A DNA stretch of 64,000 bases, from NCBI RefSeq assembly GCF_004123835.1, contig NZ_MZMU01000003.1:186001-250000 (forward strand). The letters run 5' to 3'. The position numbers and the translations under genes were made by a program. Numbering within the stretch: the first letter of the stretch is position 1; the number at the start of each line of letters is the position of its first letter. Origin of the DNA: Rhizobium leguminosarum. Lineage in GTDB: Bacteria; Pseudomonadota; Alphaproteobacteria; Rhizobiales; Rhizobiaceae. Under the pieces are notes generated by a model. The model did no database searches, was not told the DNA's origin, and was given only the letters and a program-made list of their open reading frames with translations. Below, piece by piece: positions 54,271-61,839 of the stretch.

Positions 54271-54986
54271 CATCGCCCGACAAAAGCAAGGGAGACCGCT
54301 CCCGCGACGAGGTTCTCGCCGGCGAATATGTGCTTGGCGTCCTGTCGTTGCAGGATCGTCGGGTGGTGGAAGAGCGCATGCGCCACGACCGCCCCTTCGC
54401 TGCGATCGTCAGCCGCTGGGAAACCAACCTCTCCTCCTTCAACGACGAGTATGAAGGCGTTGCTCCGAACCGGGAAACCTTCAAGCAGATCGAGGCGCGG
54501 CTGTTCGGCGATGGCCAAAAGTCCCCATCCTTTTCGCAGGGGCTCTGGAATTCCGCCGTTTTCTGGCGCTCGCTGAGCTTCGCCTGCATCGTCGTCGCCG
54601 TCAGCGCCGTCATCTTCGCCTCCGGCGTGGTGCCGGAGCCGCAGGGACCGGCACCGCTGGTGGCCTCGCTTTCGGGCCAGAACAACACCATCAATCTTCT
54701 CGCCTCCTATGAGCTGCAGAGCGGCCGCCTGAAGATCGTGCCGGTCGCCGCCGGCAAGCCGGAGGAGAAGTCGCTGGAACTTTGGCTGGTACCGGGCAGC
54801 GGCATGACGAGATCGCTCGGCGTCTTCCAGCCGGGCGAAAGCGGTGAACTTGTCATTCCCGCCGAACTGCGCAGCAGGTTAGCCGATGGCGCAACACTTG
54901 CCGTCAGCCTCGAACCCTTCGGCGGCTCGCCGACCGGGCAGGCGACCGGTCCGGTGATCGCAAGCGGTCCCCTGCGCCGGCCATAA
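54267..54986 (+). CDS. RskA-family anti-sigma factor
   Basis: 239 residues from [16 protein letters not shown]-terminal cytoplasmic sigma-binding helices (GEYVLGVLSLQDRRVVEERM is the zinc-less RskA opening), one membrane segment (about 101-121) and a periplasmic domain (about 125-239) with LLASYELQSGRLKIVPVAAG and SLELWLVPGSG, as in RskA. It likely holds the sigma factor until a periplasmic signal triggers proteolysis. It overlaps the sigma gene by 4 bp. Confidence 0.92.
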   Translation: MTSPDKSKGDRSRDEVLAGEYVLGVLSLQDRRVVEERMRHDRPFAAIVSRWETNLSSFNDEYEGVAPNRETFKQIEARLFGDGQKSPSFSQGLWNSAVFWRSLSFACIVVAVSAVIFASGVVPEPQGPAPLVASLSGQNNTINLLASYELQSGRLKIVPVAAGKPEEKSLELWLVPGSGMTRSLGVFQPGESGELVIPAELRSRLADGATLAVSLEPFGGSPTGQATGPVIASGPLRRP

Positions 54987-55095
54987 ATCAATTTTCTTCT
55001 GCCTGAAACTCTTCCGCTCGGACCTCCGTAGTTCGAAATGTCCGGACGACGCTCAGGCATAAAGCCGGCGGATGGTGTCCGGTGAGGAGAAAATC

Positions 55096-55650
55096 ATGAT
55101 CAAGTCCGTATTGCGCGGCTTCGCGCTCGCCACTGCCCTATCCGCCGTCGCCTTTGCCGCCGCCAAGAACCCGACGGTCGGCGGTGCGGCGATGTTCGAT
55201 AGCAAGAACATCATCGAGAACGCCGTGAATTCCAAGGATCACACGACGCTGGTCGCCGCCGTCAAGGCCGCCGGCCTGGTCGGCACGCTCGAGGGCAAGG
55301 GCCCCTTCACCGTCTTTGCGCCGACCAACGAAGCTTTTGCCGCGCTGCCGAAGGGCACCGTCGATACGCTGCTGAAGCCGGAAAACAAGGCGACGCTGAC
55401 CAAGGTTCTGACCTGCCACGTCGTTGCCGCCGATGCGATGGCCAAGACCGTTGCCAAGATGATCAAGGATGACGGCGGCGAGCACGACATCAAGACGGTC
55501 GGCGGCTGCGTGCTGAAAGCTAAGGAAAACATGGGCAAGATCACGCTGACCGATGAAAACGGTGGCGTCTCCCATGTGACGATTGCCGACGTCAAGCAGT
55601 CGAACGGCGTCATCCACGTCGTCGACAAGGTGCTGCTGCCGAAGATGTAG
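55096..55650 (+). CDS. Secreted fasciclin (FAS1) domain protein
   Basis: 184 residues from MIKSVLRGFALATALS (GAGGAG upstream), with a signal peptide. A single FAS1 domain carries the H1 and H2 motifs GPFTVFAPTNEAFAALPKGT and GVIHVVDKVLLP. FAS1 proteins are adhesins. It lies about 110 bp after a RskA/sigma pair, an arrangement I recall from Mycobacterium, where SigK/RskA controls the FAS1 proteins MPT70 and MPT83. The likely target here is this gene. Confidence 0.92.
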   Translation: MIKSVLRGFALATALSAVAFAAAKNPTVGGAAMFDSKNIIENAVNSKDHTTLVAAVKAAGLVGTLEGKGPFTVFAPTNEAFAALPKGTVDTLLKPENKATLTKVLTCHVVAADAMAKTVAKMIKDDGGEHDIKTVGGCVLKAKENMGKITLTDENGGVSHVTIADVKQSNGVIHVVDKVLLPKM

Positions 55651-55673
55651 GCCTGCTCGTATCGACAGACGGA

Positions 55674-55699
55674 TTGGGGCGCTCTTGGGGGCGCCCCAA
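55674..55699 (+). terminator. Hairpin after the fasciclin gene
   Basis: Perfect 9-bp TTGGGGCGC/GCGCCCCAA stem with an 8-base loop, 24 bp beyond the stop codon. Lacks a strong U-tract. Confidence 0.45.
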
Positions 55700-55720
55700 A
55701 CACAAATTGATGAGGTGGCT

Positions 55721-55825
55721 AGCGCATAACCCCGAAAATCGGAATCGATTTTCGGAAAGGATTACGCGCAGATTCAAAGTGATAGAGCGTCCTTAGCGCG
55801 TCTGAAAAGACGCGCGGCGCTCTAT
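55721..55825. repeat. Palindromic repeat family B, copy B6 (full length, inverted)
   Basis: Reverse complement: ATAGAGCGCCGCGCGTCTTTTC...GACGCGC...GGACGCTCTAT, link CACTTTGAATC, then GCGCGTAATC...CCGAAAATCG/CGATTTTCGG...GTTATGCGC. The end supplies the TAG stop of the adjacent histidine kinase (55822-55824). Confidence 0.85.
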
Positions 55826-56898
55826 TGGGCCGCTTCGGCTCTCGGGAAGACGAGGGAGACACTCATGCCGGTGTCAGGGGACGAGCTGACTTCAACCTCG
55901 GCGCGGGCATTCTGTTTCAGCGACTGTACGATCATCGCGCTCAGTTTTCCCGGTTGCGGCCAGGTCACATCCTGGGGAAGACCGACCCCGTTGTCAGCAA
56001 CGGTGATCCTGCATCCGGTATCGCTGACGACACAGCGGAGGGTGATCTCGCCGCCGTCACCCCCCACGAAGGCATGCTTCAGCGTATTGGTGAGGAGTTC
56101 GTTGATGACGAGGCCGGCCGGCATGGCGACATCGACCGAAACCGGCCAGGTATCGACCTTCATGTCCAGCCGGATCCCTTCCACGGCGTGGGCCGCCATC
56201 ACCGAGGCGGCAATCTGGCTGACATAGGTGCCAAGATCGACTGTGGCGCCTTTCTCTTCGTCCGACAGCGAGCGATAGAGCAGGGCCAAGGCTTCAATCC
56301 GCCCGGCAAGCCGGGCGAACCTCTCGCTTTCCTCATTCTGTTGAGCATTGCGCGCCTCCATTCGGATGAGCGCCGTGATCATCTGAAGATTGTTCTTCAC
56401 GCGATGCTGAAGTTCCCGCAGAAGGACATCTTTCTCCGTCAGCAGTTCGCTGAAGCTCTCAGCGGCCGTCGCCTCATTGCGGGCAGCAAAGGCCACCAAT
56501 CGGAAAAGCGGTGTGTCATCATCGTCGACGATCGTATTCGACCAGACATCGATAATGACGGTGCTCTCGGGTTCGGCCACCAGCGAGAAGGCACCAATAT
56601 ACTCTTCCGCAGAGGTCACAGCGGCGGTCAGCGGCACCTCTCCGGAGACGGCGGTAGACTTCAATTCAATGTCCGGCCAGGGTTTTCCCTGGACTTGGGT
56701 TGCCTCAAGCGCCGTCAGCCGTTCGAATTCGAGATTGACATAAATCAGCGGCTCGTCGCCACCGAGTTCGGAGACAGCCACCGCGAATGGCACATGGTCG
56801 AGAAAGTGTCGAAACCGGTCATCATCAAGGGCTTCGGCAAGATGGGGCAAGTTGCCGACGCCTTCCGGCGAAATCGGCTGGTCTTTGCTATCGGTCAT
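55822..56898 (-). CDS. PAS-HisKA_2 sensor histidine kinase, cytoplasmic
   Basis: 358 residues from ATG 56898. No membrane segment. PAS-like region (about 25-140), then HisKA_2-type H box ELQHRVKNNLQMI with His165 and an HATPase with NELLTNTLKHAF and ADNGVGLP. Kinases of this HisKA_2/HWE class often serve the general stress response of alphaproteobacteria, but no PhyR/NepR lies nearby, so partner unknown. The stop TAG belongs to repeat B6. Confidence 0.92.
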   Translation of the reverse strand: MTDSKDQPISPEGVGNLPHLAEALDDDRFRHFLDHVPFAVAVSELGGDEPLIYVNLEFERLTALEATQVQGKPWPDIELKSTAVSGEVPLTAAVTSAEEYIGAFSLVAEPESTVIIDVWSNTIVDDDDTPLFRLVAFAARNEATAAESFSELLTEKDVLLRELQHRVKNNLQMITALIRMEARNAQQNEESERFARLAGRIEALALLYRSLSDEEKGATVDLGTYVSQIAASVMAAHAVEGIRLDMKVDTWPVSVDVAMPAGLVINELLTNTLKHAFVGGDGGEITLRCVVSDTGCRITVADNGVGLPQDVTWPQPGKLSAMIVQSLKQNARAEVEVSSSPDTGMSVSLVFPRAEAAQ

Positions 56899-57034
56899 CA
56901 AATATTACTCGTGGACGCGGCTGTTCCCGCACAGCAGGAGAACTAGGGTTGCTTTAAAAACTGCAGGGACGCAAGCGCAATCAACGCTGGTCAGTCCATG
57001 CAACCCGCTTCTTAACTCGGCGATTATTGGTGAT

Positions 57035-57310
57035 TTAAGCCCGGTCATAGGTAAATGACGTCAGCAGGGTCGTGACGAAATTGCTCGCCCTTTCCTTGAC
57101 CAGGACTTCCGTCCATTCGTCAGTCCCCCGCAGCCGCAAATCCGTGTAAATGCTGTCGACGGCTGCTTCTTCGATACGCTTGATATGGGTCTTGAACGAA
57201 GCCTCGCCGCCGCCGTGATACATGTCTCTGATCACCATGCGCAGAATTTCCTGAATGGCGATCTGCCAGGCCGTATTGATCGACTGAAGTTCCTGCGGAG
57301 TCTCTGCCAT
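57035..57310 (-). CDS. Small helical protein of unknown function
   Basis: 91 residues from MAETPQELQSINTAW (AAGGAAG upstream). Mostly helical, acidic; no signal or membrane segment. Motifs such as MVIRDMYHGGGEAS and VKERASNFVTTLLTS do not match a family I recognise. It lies divergently behind the HisKA_2 kinase on the same strand as that kinase (137 bp upstream of its start) and 123 bp after the next small gene. Function unassigned. Confidence 0.6.
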   Translation of the reverse strand: MAETPQELQSINTAWQIAIQEILRMVIRDMYHGGGEASFKTHIKRIEEAAVDSIYTDLRLRGTDEWTEVLVKERASNFVTTLLTSFTYDRA

Positions 57311-57432
57311 TGATGCTTCCTTGGTGCGAGTGAATGCCAGCACGCCTTCGGCCATGCTGCAGGCGCGCGATCTGCAAGCCCGTCATTTCAGACGCGTTTT
57401 AAATCTTGAGCCTTGGCGACCGGGTTGTGATC

Positions 57433-57657
57433 TCAGCGACCCCTGGCGCGTTTTGCAATGAGGGCAGAGGTTGCCGATGAACGGTCACTATGTTCCCGCG
57501 CAAGCCGAGCCTCCCGAAGCCGCAACGTCTTTGCCTGTTGCGATTGGGCGTCGGATTCGAGCTCTTCGGCCGCCTGGTTCTTCGCGAAGAACTGGGTGTG
57601 GACGTTGCCGAAGGCAATCTCCGCCCGCTGGCGAGATTTGCTGTATGTCTCAGTCAT
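57433..57657 (-). CDS. Small basic protein of unknown function
   Basis: 74 residues from MTETYSKSRQRAEIAF (CGGAGCC upstream). Helix-prone and Gln/Arg/Ala-rich (LESDAQSQQAKTLRLREARL), probably coiled coil, with a basic C-terminus (IAKRARGR). No known domain. It lies about 40 bp past the terminator of the cold-shock gene. Kept as a gene because of a good ribosome site and coding-like residue content. Confidence 0.55.
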   Translation of the reverse strand: MTETYSKSRQRAEIAFGNVHTQFFAKNQAAEELESDAQSQQAKTLRLREARLAREHSDRSSATSALIAKRARGR

Positions 57658-57696
57658 ATTGGCTCCGATACGGCAGGGCTCGACGCGCGAGCGAAA

Positions 57697-57727
57697 ACAA
57701 AAAAAGGCCAGGCAAATCGCCTGGCCT
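57697..57727 (-). terminator. Rho-independent terminator of the cold-shock gene
   Basis: On the minus strand, AGGCCAGGC/GCCTGGCCT stem (9 bp, loop 5) followed by TTTTTTGTTT, 64 bp past the cold-shock gene stop. Strong. Confidence 0.92.
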
Positions 57728-57790
57728 GGATTGATAGCGTGCTTCCGGCAGTGCCAGTACATCCGTGGTCAAAGGGAAGCAGATACCGAT

Positions 57791-58000
57791 TTAAGCGTTC
57801 TGGAGATTGCAAGCGGACATCTTGCCCGACTTGTTGTCACGCTCGAGGTCGAAGCCGATCTTCTGGCCTTCGACGAGGTCGCGCATTCCGGCGCGCTCGA
57901 CGGCCGAGATGTGAACGAAGGCGTCATCGCCGCCATTATCAGGCTGAATGAAGCCGAAGCCTTTGGTGGAATTGAACCATTTAACTGTGCCAGTGGTCAT
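57791..58000 (-). CDS. Cold-shock domain protein (CspA family)
   Basis: 69 residues from [13 protein letters not shown]1 GFGFIQPD and RNP2 DAFVHIS are intact; small single-strand RNA/DNA chaperone. Sequence extends to 58042 in frame, but the family start and AAAGGG site favour 58000. A gap of 265 bp lies between this start and the end of engB, room for the long leader typical of such genes. Followed by a strong terminator. Confidence 0.95.
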   Translation of the reverse strand: MTTGTVKWFNSTKGFGFIQPDNGGDDAFVHISAVERAGMRDLVEGQKIGFDLERDNKSGKMSACNLQNA

Positions 58001-58265
58001 GATGAACCCTTTCATAGCAATATTGGAGAACCGCAACGCCAAGGCGATGCGGATGGTGATAGCGATTTTTGAAAGGAAGTTCGTTCAGGGCGCGGTGCCA
58101 ATCGCGCGATAACCAAGCCAGCAAGCAAAATTCGATGCTCGCTATCTAGCTCATCAAGCTTGCGGCGTCAACCGTTAGTTTTCCGTTAGAGCTGTGTTCA
58201 ACTTTTGGATGTCTCGGCGACCTTTACACCAAACATGGTTTCGCGTTCGGGGTGCTCAGGCCTTC
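58001..58265. other. Upstream region of cold-shock gene, no gene seen
   Basis: 265 bp between the engB stop and the cold-shock start. No open frame with a ribosome site. Position and size suit a cold-shock 5' leader, but no cold-box match was established by eye. Confidence 0.45.
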
Positions 58266-58919
58266 CTACTTCCAGCGGGCGATACCGAGGGTTTCGGCGA
58301 TCGCTTGGCGCAGTTCGTCCAATCCATCGCCCTTTTCGGATGAGGTGGACAGCACGCCGGGATAGGCAGCCGGGCGCTTGCGAATCTTTTCCGCCGTTTC
58401 GGCAATGAGCTTCGGCACGCCAGCCGCCTTGATCTTGTCGGTCTTGGTCAGCACGATCTGGTAGGAGACGGCGGCCTTGTCGAGCAGATCAAGCACGTCG
58501 TCGTCGTTCTTCTTGATGCCGTGGCGGCTGTCGATCAGCACATAGACGCGCTTCAGCGTCGCGCGGCCGCGCAGATAATCGAAGACGAGCTTGGTCCACT
58601 TGTCGACCTGCTCCTTCGGTGCCTGCGCATAACCATAGCCCGGCATGTCGACGATCGCCGTCGGCGGCAGGTCGCCGCCTTCGCCGGAATAGCCGTCCGG
58701 AACGAAATAGTTGAGTTCCTGCGTACGCCCCGGCGTGTTCGAGGTACGTGCTAGGCCCTTCTGGCCGACCAGCGCATTGATCAGCGACGACTTTCCGACA
58801 TTCGAGCGACCGGCGAAGGCCACTTCCAGCGGCCCTTCCGGCGGCAGAAAATTCAGGGACGGCACGCCGCGGATGAAGATCCATGGGTGGCCGAAGAGCG
58901 GCTTTTCGGTTTCGGGCAT
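58266..58919 (-). CDS. engB: Ribosome biogenesis GTPase EngB (YsxC/YihA)
   Basis: 217 residues from [13 protein letters not shown] (the frame is open to 59006). Small TRAFAC GTPase needed for 50S assembly. G1 GRSNVGKS is at 37-44, G3 VDMPGYGYA, and G4 LTKTDK. A terminator at 59031-59062 separates it from yidC. Usually adjacent to argB in related rhizobia; here a 4.7-kb block intervenes. Confidence 0.96.
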   Translation of the reverse strand: MPETEKPLFGHPWIFIRGVPSLNFLPPEGPLEVAFAGRSNVGKSSLINALVGQKGLARTSNTPGRTQELNYFVPDGYSGEGGDLPPTAIVDMPGYGYAQAPKEQVDKWTKLVFDYLRGRATLKRVYVLIDSRHGIKKNDDDVLDLLDKAAVSYQIVLTKTDKIKAAGVPKLIAETAEKIRKRPAAYPGVLSTSSEKGDGLDELRQAIAETLGIARWK

Positions 58920-59030
58920 GCGGGCTCGGCAATCTCTGGGTTGGGTTTTATCGGGCTTCGTGGTTTTACGGGCGGATGTCAAGCTTTTCAGGCGCCTGTG
59001 CGGCATGCCTTGTTTCCTTCGTCCGCCGCC

Positions 59031-59062
59031 CGGAAATGAAAAGCCCCGCCGGAGCGGGGCTT
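59031..59062 (-). terminator. Terminator after yidC
   Basis: Minus strand AAGCCCCGC-TCCG-GCGGGGCTT stem followed by TTCATTTCC, 9 bp after the yidC stop. Ends the rpmH-rnpA-yidC transcript. Confidence 0.8.
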
Positions 59063-59070
59063 GGCAAGCG

Positions 59071-60867
59071 TCATTTCGACGGCGCTTCTTTTCGTCGGAA
59101 CAGACCCTTCAGATTGTCGAAGAGTTCGACCTTGACGCCGTGGCGCTTCATGATCAGCCCCTGCTGCGCCACCGAGAGCGTGTTGTTCCAGGCCCAGTAG
59201 ATGACCAGGCCGGCCGGGAAGCTTGCCAGCATGAACATGAACACCAGCGGCATCCAGTTGAAGATCATCGCCTGTGTCGGATCGGGCGGCGTCGGGTTCA
59301 TGCGCATCTGCACGAACATGGTGACGCCCATGATCAGCGGCCAGACGCCGAGGTGCAGCAGCGTCGGCCCCTCGAAAGGCAGCAGGCCGAACAGATTGAC
59401 GATCGTCGTGGGATCGGGCGCTGAAAGGTCCTTGATCCAGCCGAAGAACGGCGCGTGCCGCATTTCGATGGTGATGTAGATTACCTTGTAGAGTGAGAAA
59501 AAGATCGGGATCTGCAGGGCCACCGGCCAGCAGCCGGCGATCGGATTGATCTTCTCTTCCTTGTAGAGCTGCATCATCGCCTGTTGCAGCCCCATGCGGT
59601 CGTCGCCGAATTTTGCCTTCAACTCCTCCATCTTCGGCTGCATGCGCTTCATGTTCGCCATCGAAGCGTACTGCTTGCTGGCGAGCGGGAAGAACAGGAG
59701 CTTGACGACGATGGTCGTGCACAGGATCGCCACGCCGAAATTGCCGAAGTAGCGGAAGAAGAAGTCCATCAGCTTGAACATCGGCTTGGTGATGAAATAG
59801 AACCAGCCCCAGTCGATCAGCCGGTCGAACTTCGGGATCGAATAGCTGGCCTCATAACCGTCGATGACCGGCACTTCCTTGGCGCCGGCGAAGACGAGGT
59901 TCTTCAGCTCGATCGATTGGCCCGGCGCAACGGTGAAGGCATCATCCTTGTAATCGGCCTGATAGCGCGGCTGGCCATCGGCAAAGTGGGAGAAGCGCGC
60001 CTCATAGGCCGCACTTTGCGGCGGAACGATCGTCGCGGCCCAGTATTTGTCGGTAATGCCAAGCCAGCCGCCGGTGGATTTGGCCGGCGTGACGGCTTCC
60101 TCCTCGGTGGCGCTATATTTGGTTTCGATCAGGCCGTCGTCACCGATCACGCCGATGAAGCCTTCATGCAGCACGTAGACGGAGGGCGTCGTCGGCTTGT
60201 TGTACCGCGTCACCCGGCCGTAGGAAGACAGCGATGCGGGCGCCTGGCCGGTATTTTCGATCTTGTCGGCGACGGTGAACATGTAGCGTTCGTCGACGGA
60301 AATCGTGCGGGTAAAGGTCAGGCCCTTGTCGTTGGTAAAGGAGAGTGTCACCGGCGTCTTCTCGGTGAGCTTGGCGCCTTCCGGCGCGGTCCAGAGCGTC
60401 GAGGCCCCGGGAACGGCGCCCGTGGCGTCGCTGCCGATATAGCCGAGTTCGGTGAAATAGCCGTCCTTGGTCTCGGCTGGGCTGAATAGCGTGATGATCG
60501 GGCTCGAGTCGTCGACGGTCTCGTGATAGCCCTTGAGCTTCAGATCGTCGAGGCGGGCGCCGGCAAGGTTGATCGAGCCGGAAAGCGCCGGGGTGTCGAT
60601 GACGACGCGCGGAGTTTTTTCCAGCGCCTGCTCGAGCGTCGCCGTCGCGGCCGCCTGGCCGGAAGGTGCCGTACCGCTCGGCTGGGCCGGCGTCTGACCG
60701 CCGGCTGCCGGCTGCTGCACCTGCTCGGTCTGCTGCTGCGCCTTCTGGGCTTCCTGCGCCTTGCGCTGGGCCTCGATGCGCGGATTCATATAGAGAAACT
60801 GCCAGCCGAGGACGATCAGCACCGAGAGAGCGATCGCAATGAAATAATTGCGGTTGTTTTCCATCAT
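59071..60867 (-). CDS. yidC: Membrane protein insertase YidC
   Basis: 598 residues (start 60867; 60864 also ATG). N-terminal membrane anchor (about 8-28), long periplasmic P1 domain (about 60-370) with a Pro/Gln/Ala-rich insert near 35-75, and five C-terminal transmembrane segments with [20 protein letters not shown] and [20 protein letters not shown]. Inserts and assembles inner-membrane proteins with or without Sec. Start overlaps the rnpA stop (ATGA). Confidence 0.97.
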   Translation of the reverse strand: MMENNRNYFIAIALSVLIVLGWQFLYMNPRIEAQRKAQEAQKAQQQTEQVQQPAAGGQTPAQPSGTAPSGQAAATATLEQALEKTPRVVIDTPALSGSINLAGARLDDLKLKGYHETVDDSSPIITLFSPAETKDGYFTELGYIGSDATGAVPGASTLWTAPEGAKLTEKTPVTLSFTNDKGLTFTRTISVDERYMFTVADKIENTGQAPASLSSYGRVTRYNKPTTPSVYVLHEGFIGVIGDDGLIETKYSATEEEAVTPAKSTGGWLGITDKYWAATIVPPQSAAYEARFSHFADGQPRYQADYKDDAFTVAPGQSIELKNLVFAGAKEVPVIDGYEASYSIPKFDRLIDWGWFYFITKPMFKLMDFFFRYFGNFGVAILCTTIVVKLLFFPLASKQYASMANMKRMQPKMEELKAKFGDDRMGLQQAMMQLYKEEKINPIAGCWPVALQIPIFFSLYKVIYITIEMRHAPFFGWIKDLSAPDPTTIVNLFGLLPFEGPTLLHLGVWPLIMGVTMFVQMRMNPTPPDPTQAMIFNWMPLVFMFMLASFPAGLVIYWAWNNTLSVAQQGLIMKRHGVKVELFDNLKGLFRRKEAPSK

Positions 60868-61265
60868 ACGTTCCTGGGGCGTCCGTCTCCGGAGCGCCGG
60901 TGTTTCGGCCTGGTTTCCACGCGGGATTTCAGTTCCGCGGCCAATTCCTGGAAGGACGCGTCGAGCACGTCCCTGCGCGCGACAACCACATAGTCGTGTC
61001 CGGGCTGCATTGCAAACCCCGCATGAAGCCGCACCGCCTCTTTCAGGCGGCGGCGCATGCGGTTCCGTTCGACCGCGTTGCCATGTTTTTTGGTGACTGT
61101 AAAACCGACGCGTGCCTGGCTGTCGGGTTCCTTCCGGTCGAGGACTTCGAGAAGGAAGAGGCCGCCCCGGCGTTTTTCGCCCTCGCGCGCGGCAAGAAAC
61201 TGCGGGCGGCTCTTCAGCCGCCCGACAGTGTGTTTCTTCTCACTGGTCGTCAATTCGCCCGCCAT
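60864..61265 (-). CDS. rnpA: Ribonuclease P protein component
   Basis: 133 residues. Assists RNase P RNA in tRNA 5' maturation. The family core [21 protein letters not shown] is visible (arginine-rich RNR motif). It follows rpmH by 21 bp and overlaps yidC by 4 bp. N-terminus [11 protein letters not shown] is a plausible start although not confirmed by a strong ribosome site. Confidence 0.93.
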   Translation of the reverse strand: MAGELTTSEKKHTVGRLKSRPQFLAAREGEKRRGGLFLLEVLDRKEPDSQARVGFTVTKKHGNAVERNRMRRRLKEAVRLHAGFAMQPGHDYVVVARRDVLDASFQELAAELKSRVETRPKHRRSGDGRPRNV

Positions 61266-61286
61266 CTCTTATCGGGCAACCCGGCC

Positions 61287-61421
61287 TTAAGCCGAGAGAC
61301 GATTGCGGCCCTGCGCGCGGCGGGCAGCGATGACCTTGCGGCCACCCTTCGTGGACATGCGCGCACGGAAACCGTGGCGACGCTTGCGAACAAGCTTGGA
61401 TGGTTGGTAGGTACGCTTCAT
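61287..61421 (-). CDS. rpmH: 50S ribosomal protein L34
   Basis: 44 residues from [18 protein letters not shown] to NRLSA. The invariant L34 sequence, too short for many gene finders. Starts the operon rpmH-rnpA-yidC, driven by the promoter at 61532-61560. Confidence 0.98.
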   Translation of the reverse strand: MKRTYQPSKLVRKRRHGFRARMSTKGGRKVIAARRAQGRNRLSA

Positions 61422-61839
61422 TTATTTTAAACACCGCGGAGTGCGGCCCTTCTTGAATTTGCATAATGCAAGGAGCGTTGTTTTTCGAACGGGCGGGCCA
61501 TGAAAGGCTTGAGTGACCGGACGTGCGCGGGCTTATACGGATGAAGCCTGTAAAAGTCAATTATGCCGGATAATTTCACTCTGCGCTGCTGGCCTCGAAA
61601 GTAATTTCGCACTCTGGTGTTAAGAAATGAGGCCTGCCCTGAGTGGTTGTAGTTTTGCGCCGCGGCAGATCGATAGCCCCGGTTTTCAGGGGTTTACGCC
61701 TTCCGACCGCATTCGGCATGGATCAATTCCGAAGCCATAATCGTAAATATTAGAAATCTAACTTTAATAAATTTCGCCGATATTCAAGCATCGACTGGGA
61801 ATTTGCTTTCCAGGCAGTGGCGTAGCTAGGAGCATTGCA
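61422..61839. other. 418-bp divergent regulatory region rpmH / chemoreceptor
   Basis: No gene or RNA recognised. It holds the rpmH promoter on the minus strand and must hold the chemoreceptor promoter on the plus. The part near 61740-61780 is AT-rich. Confidence 0.6.
61532..61560 (-). promoter_or_regulatory. Sigma-70 promoter of rpmH-rnpA-yidC
   Basis: Minus strand TTGACT (61560-61555), 17-bp spacer, TATAAG (61537-61532). Ideal spacing, about 110 bp upstream of rpmH. Confidence 0.85.
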
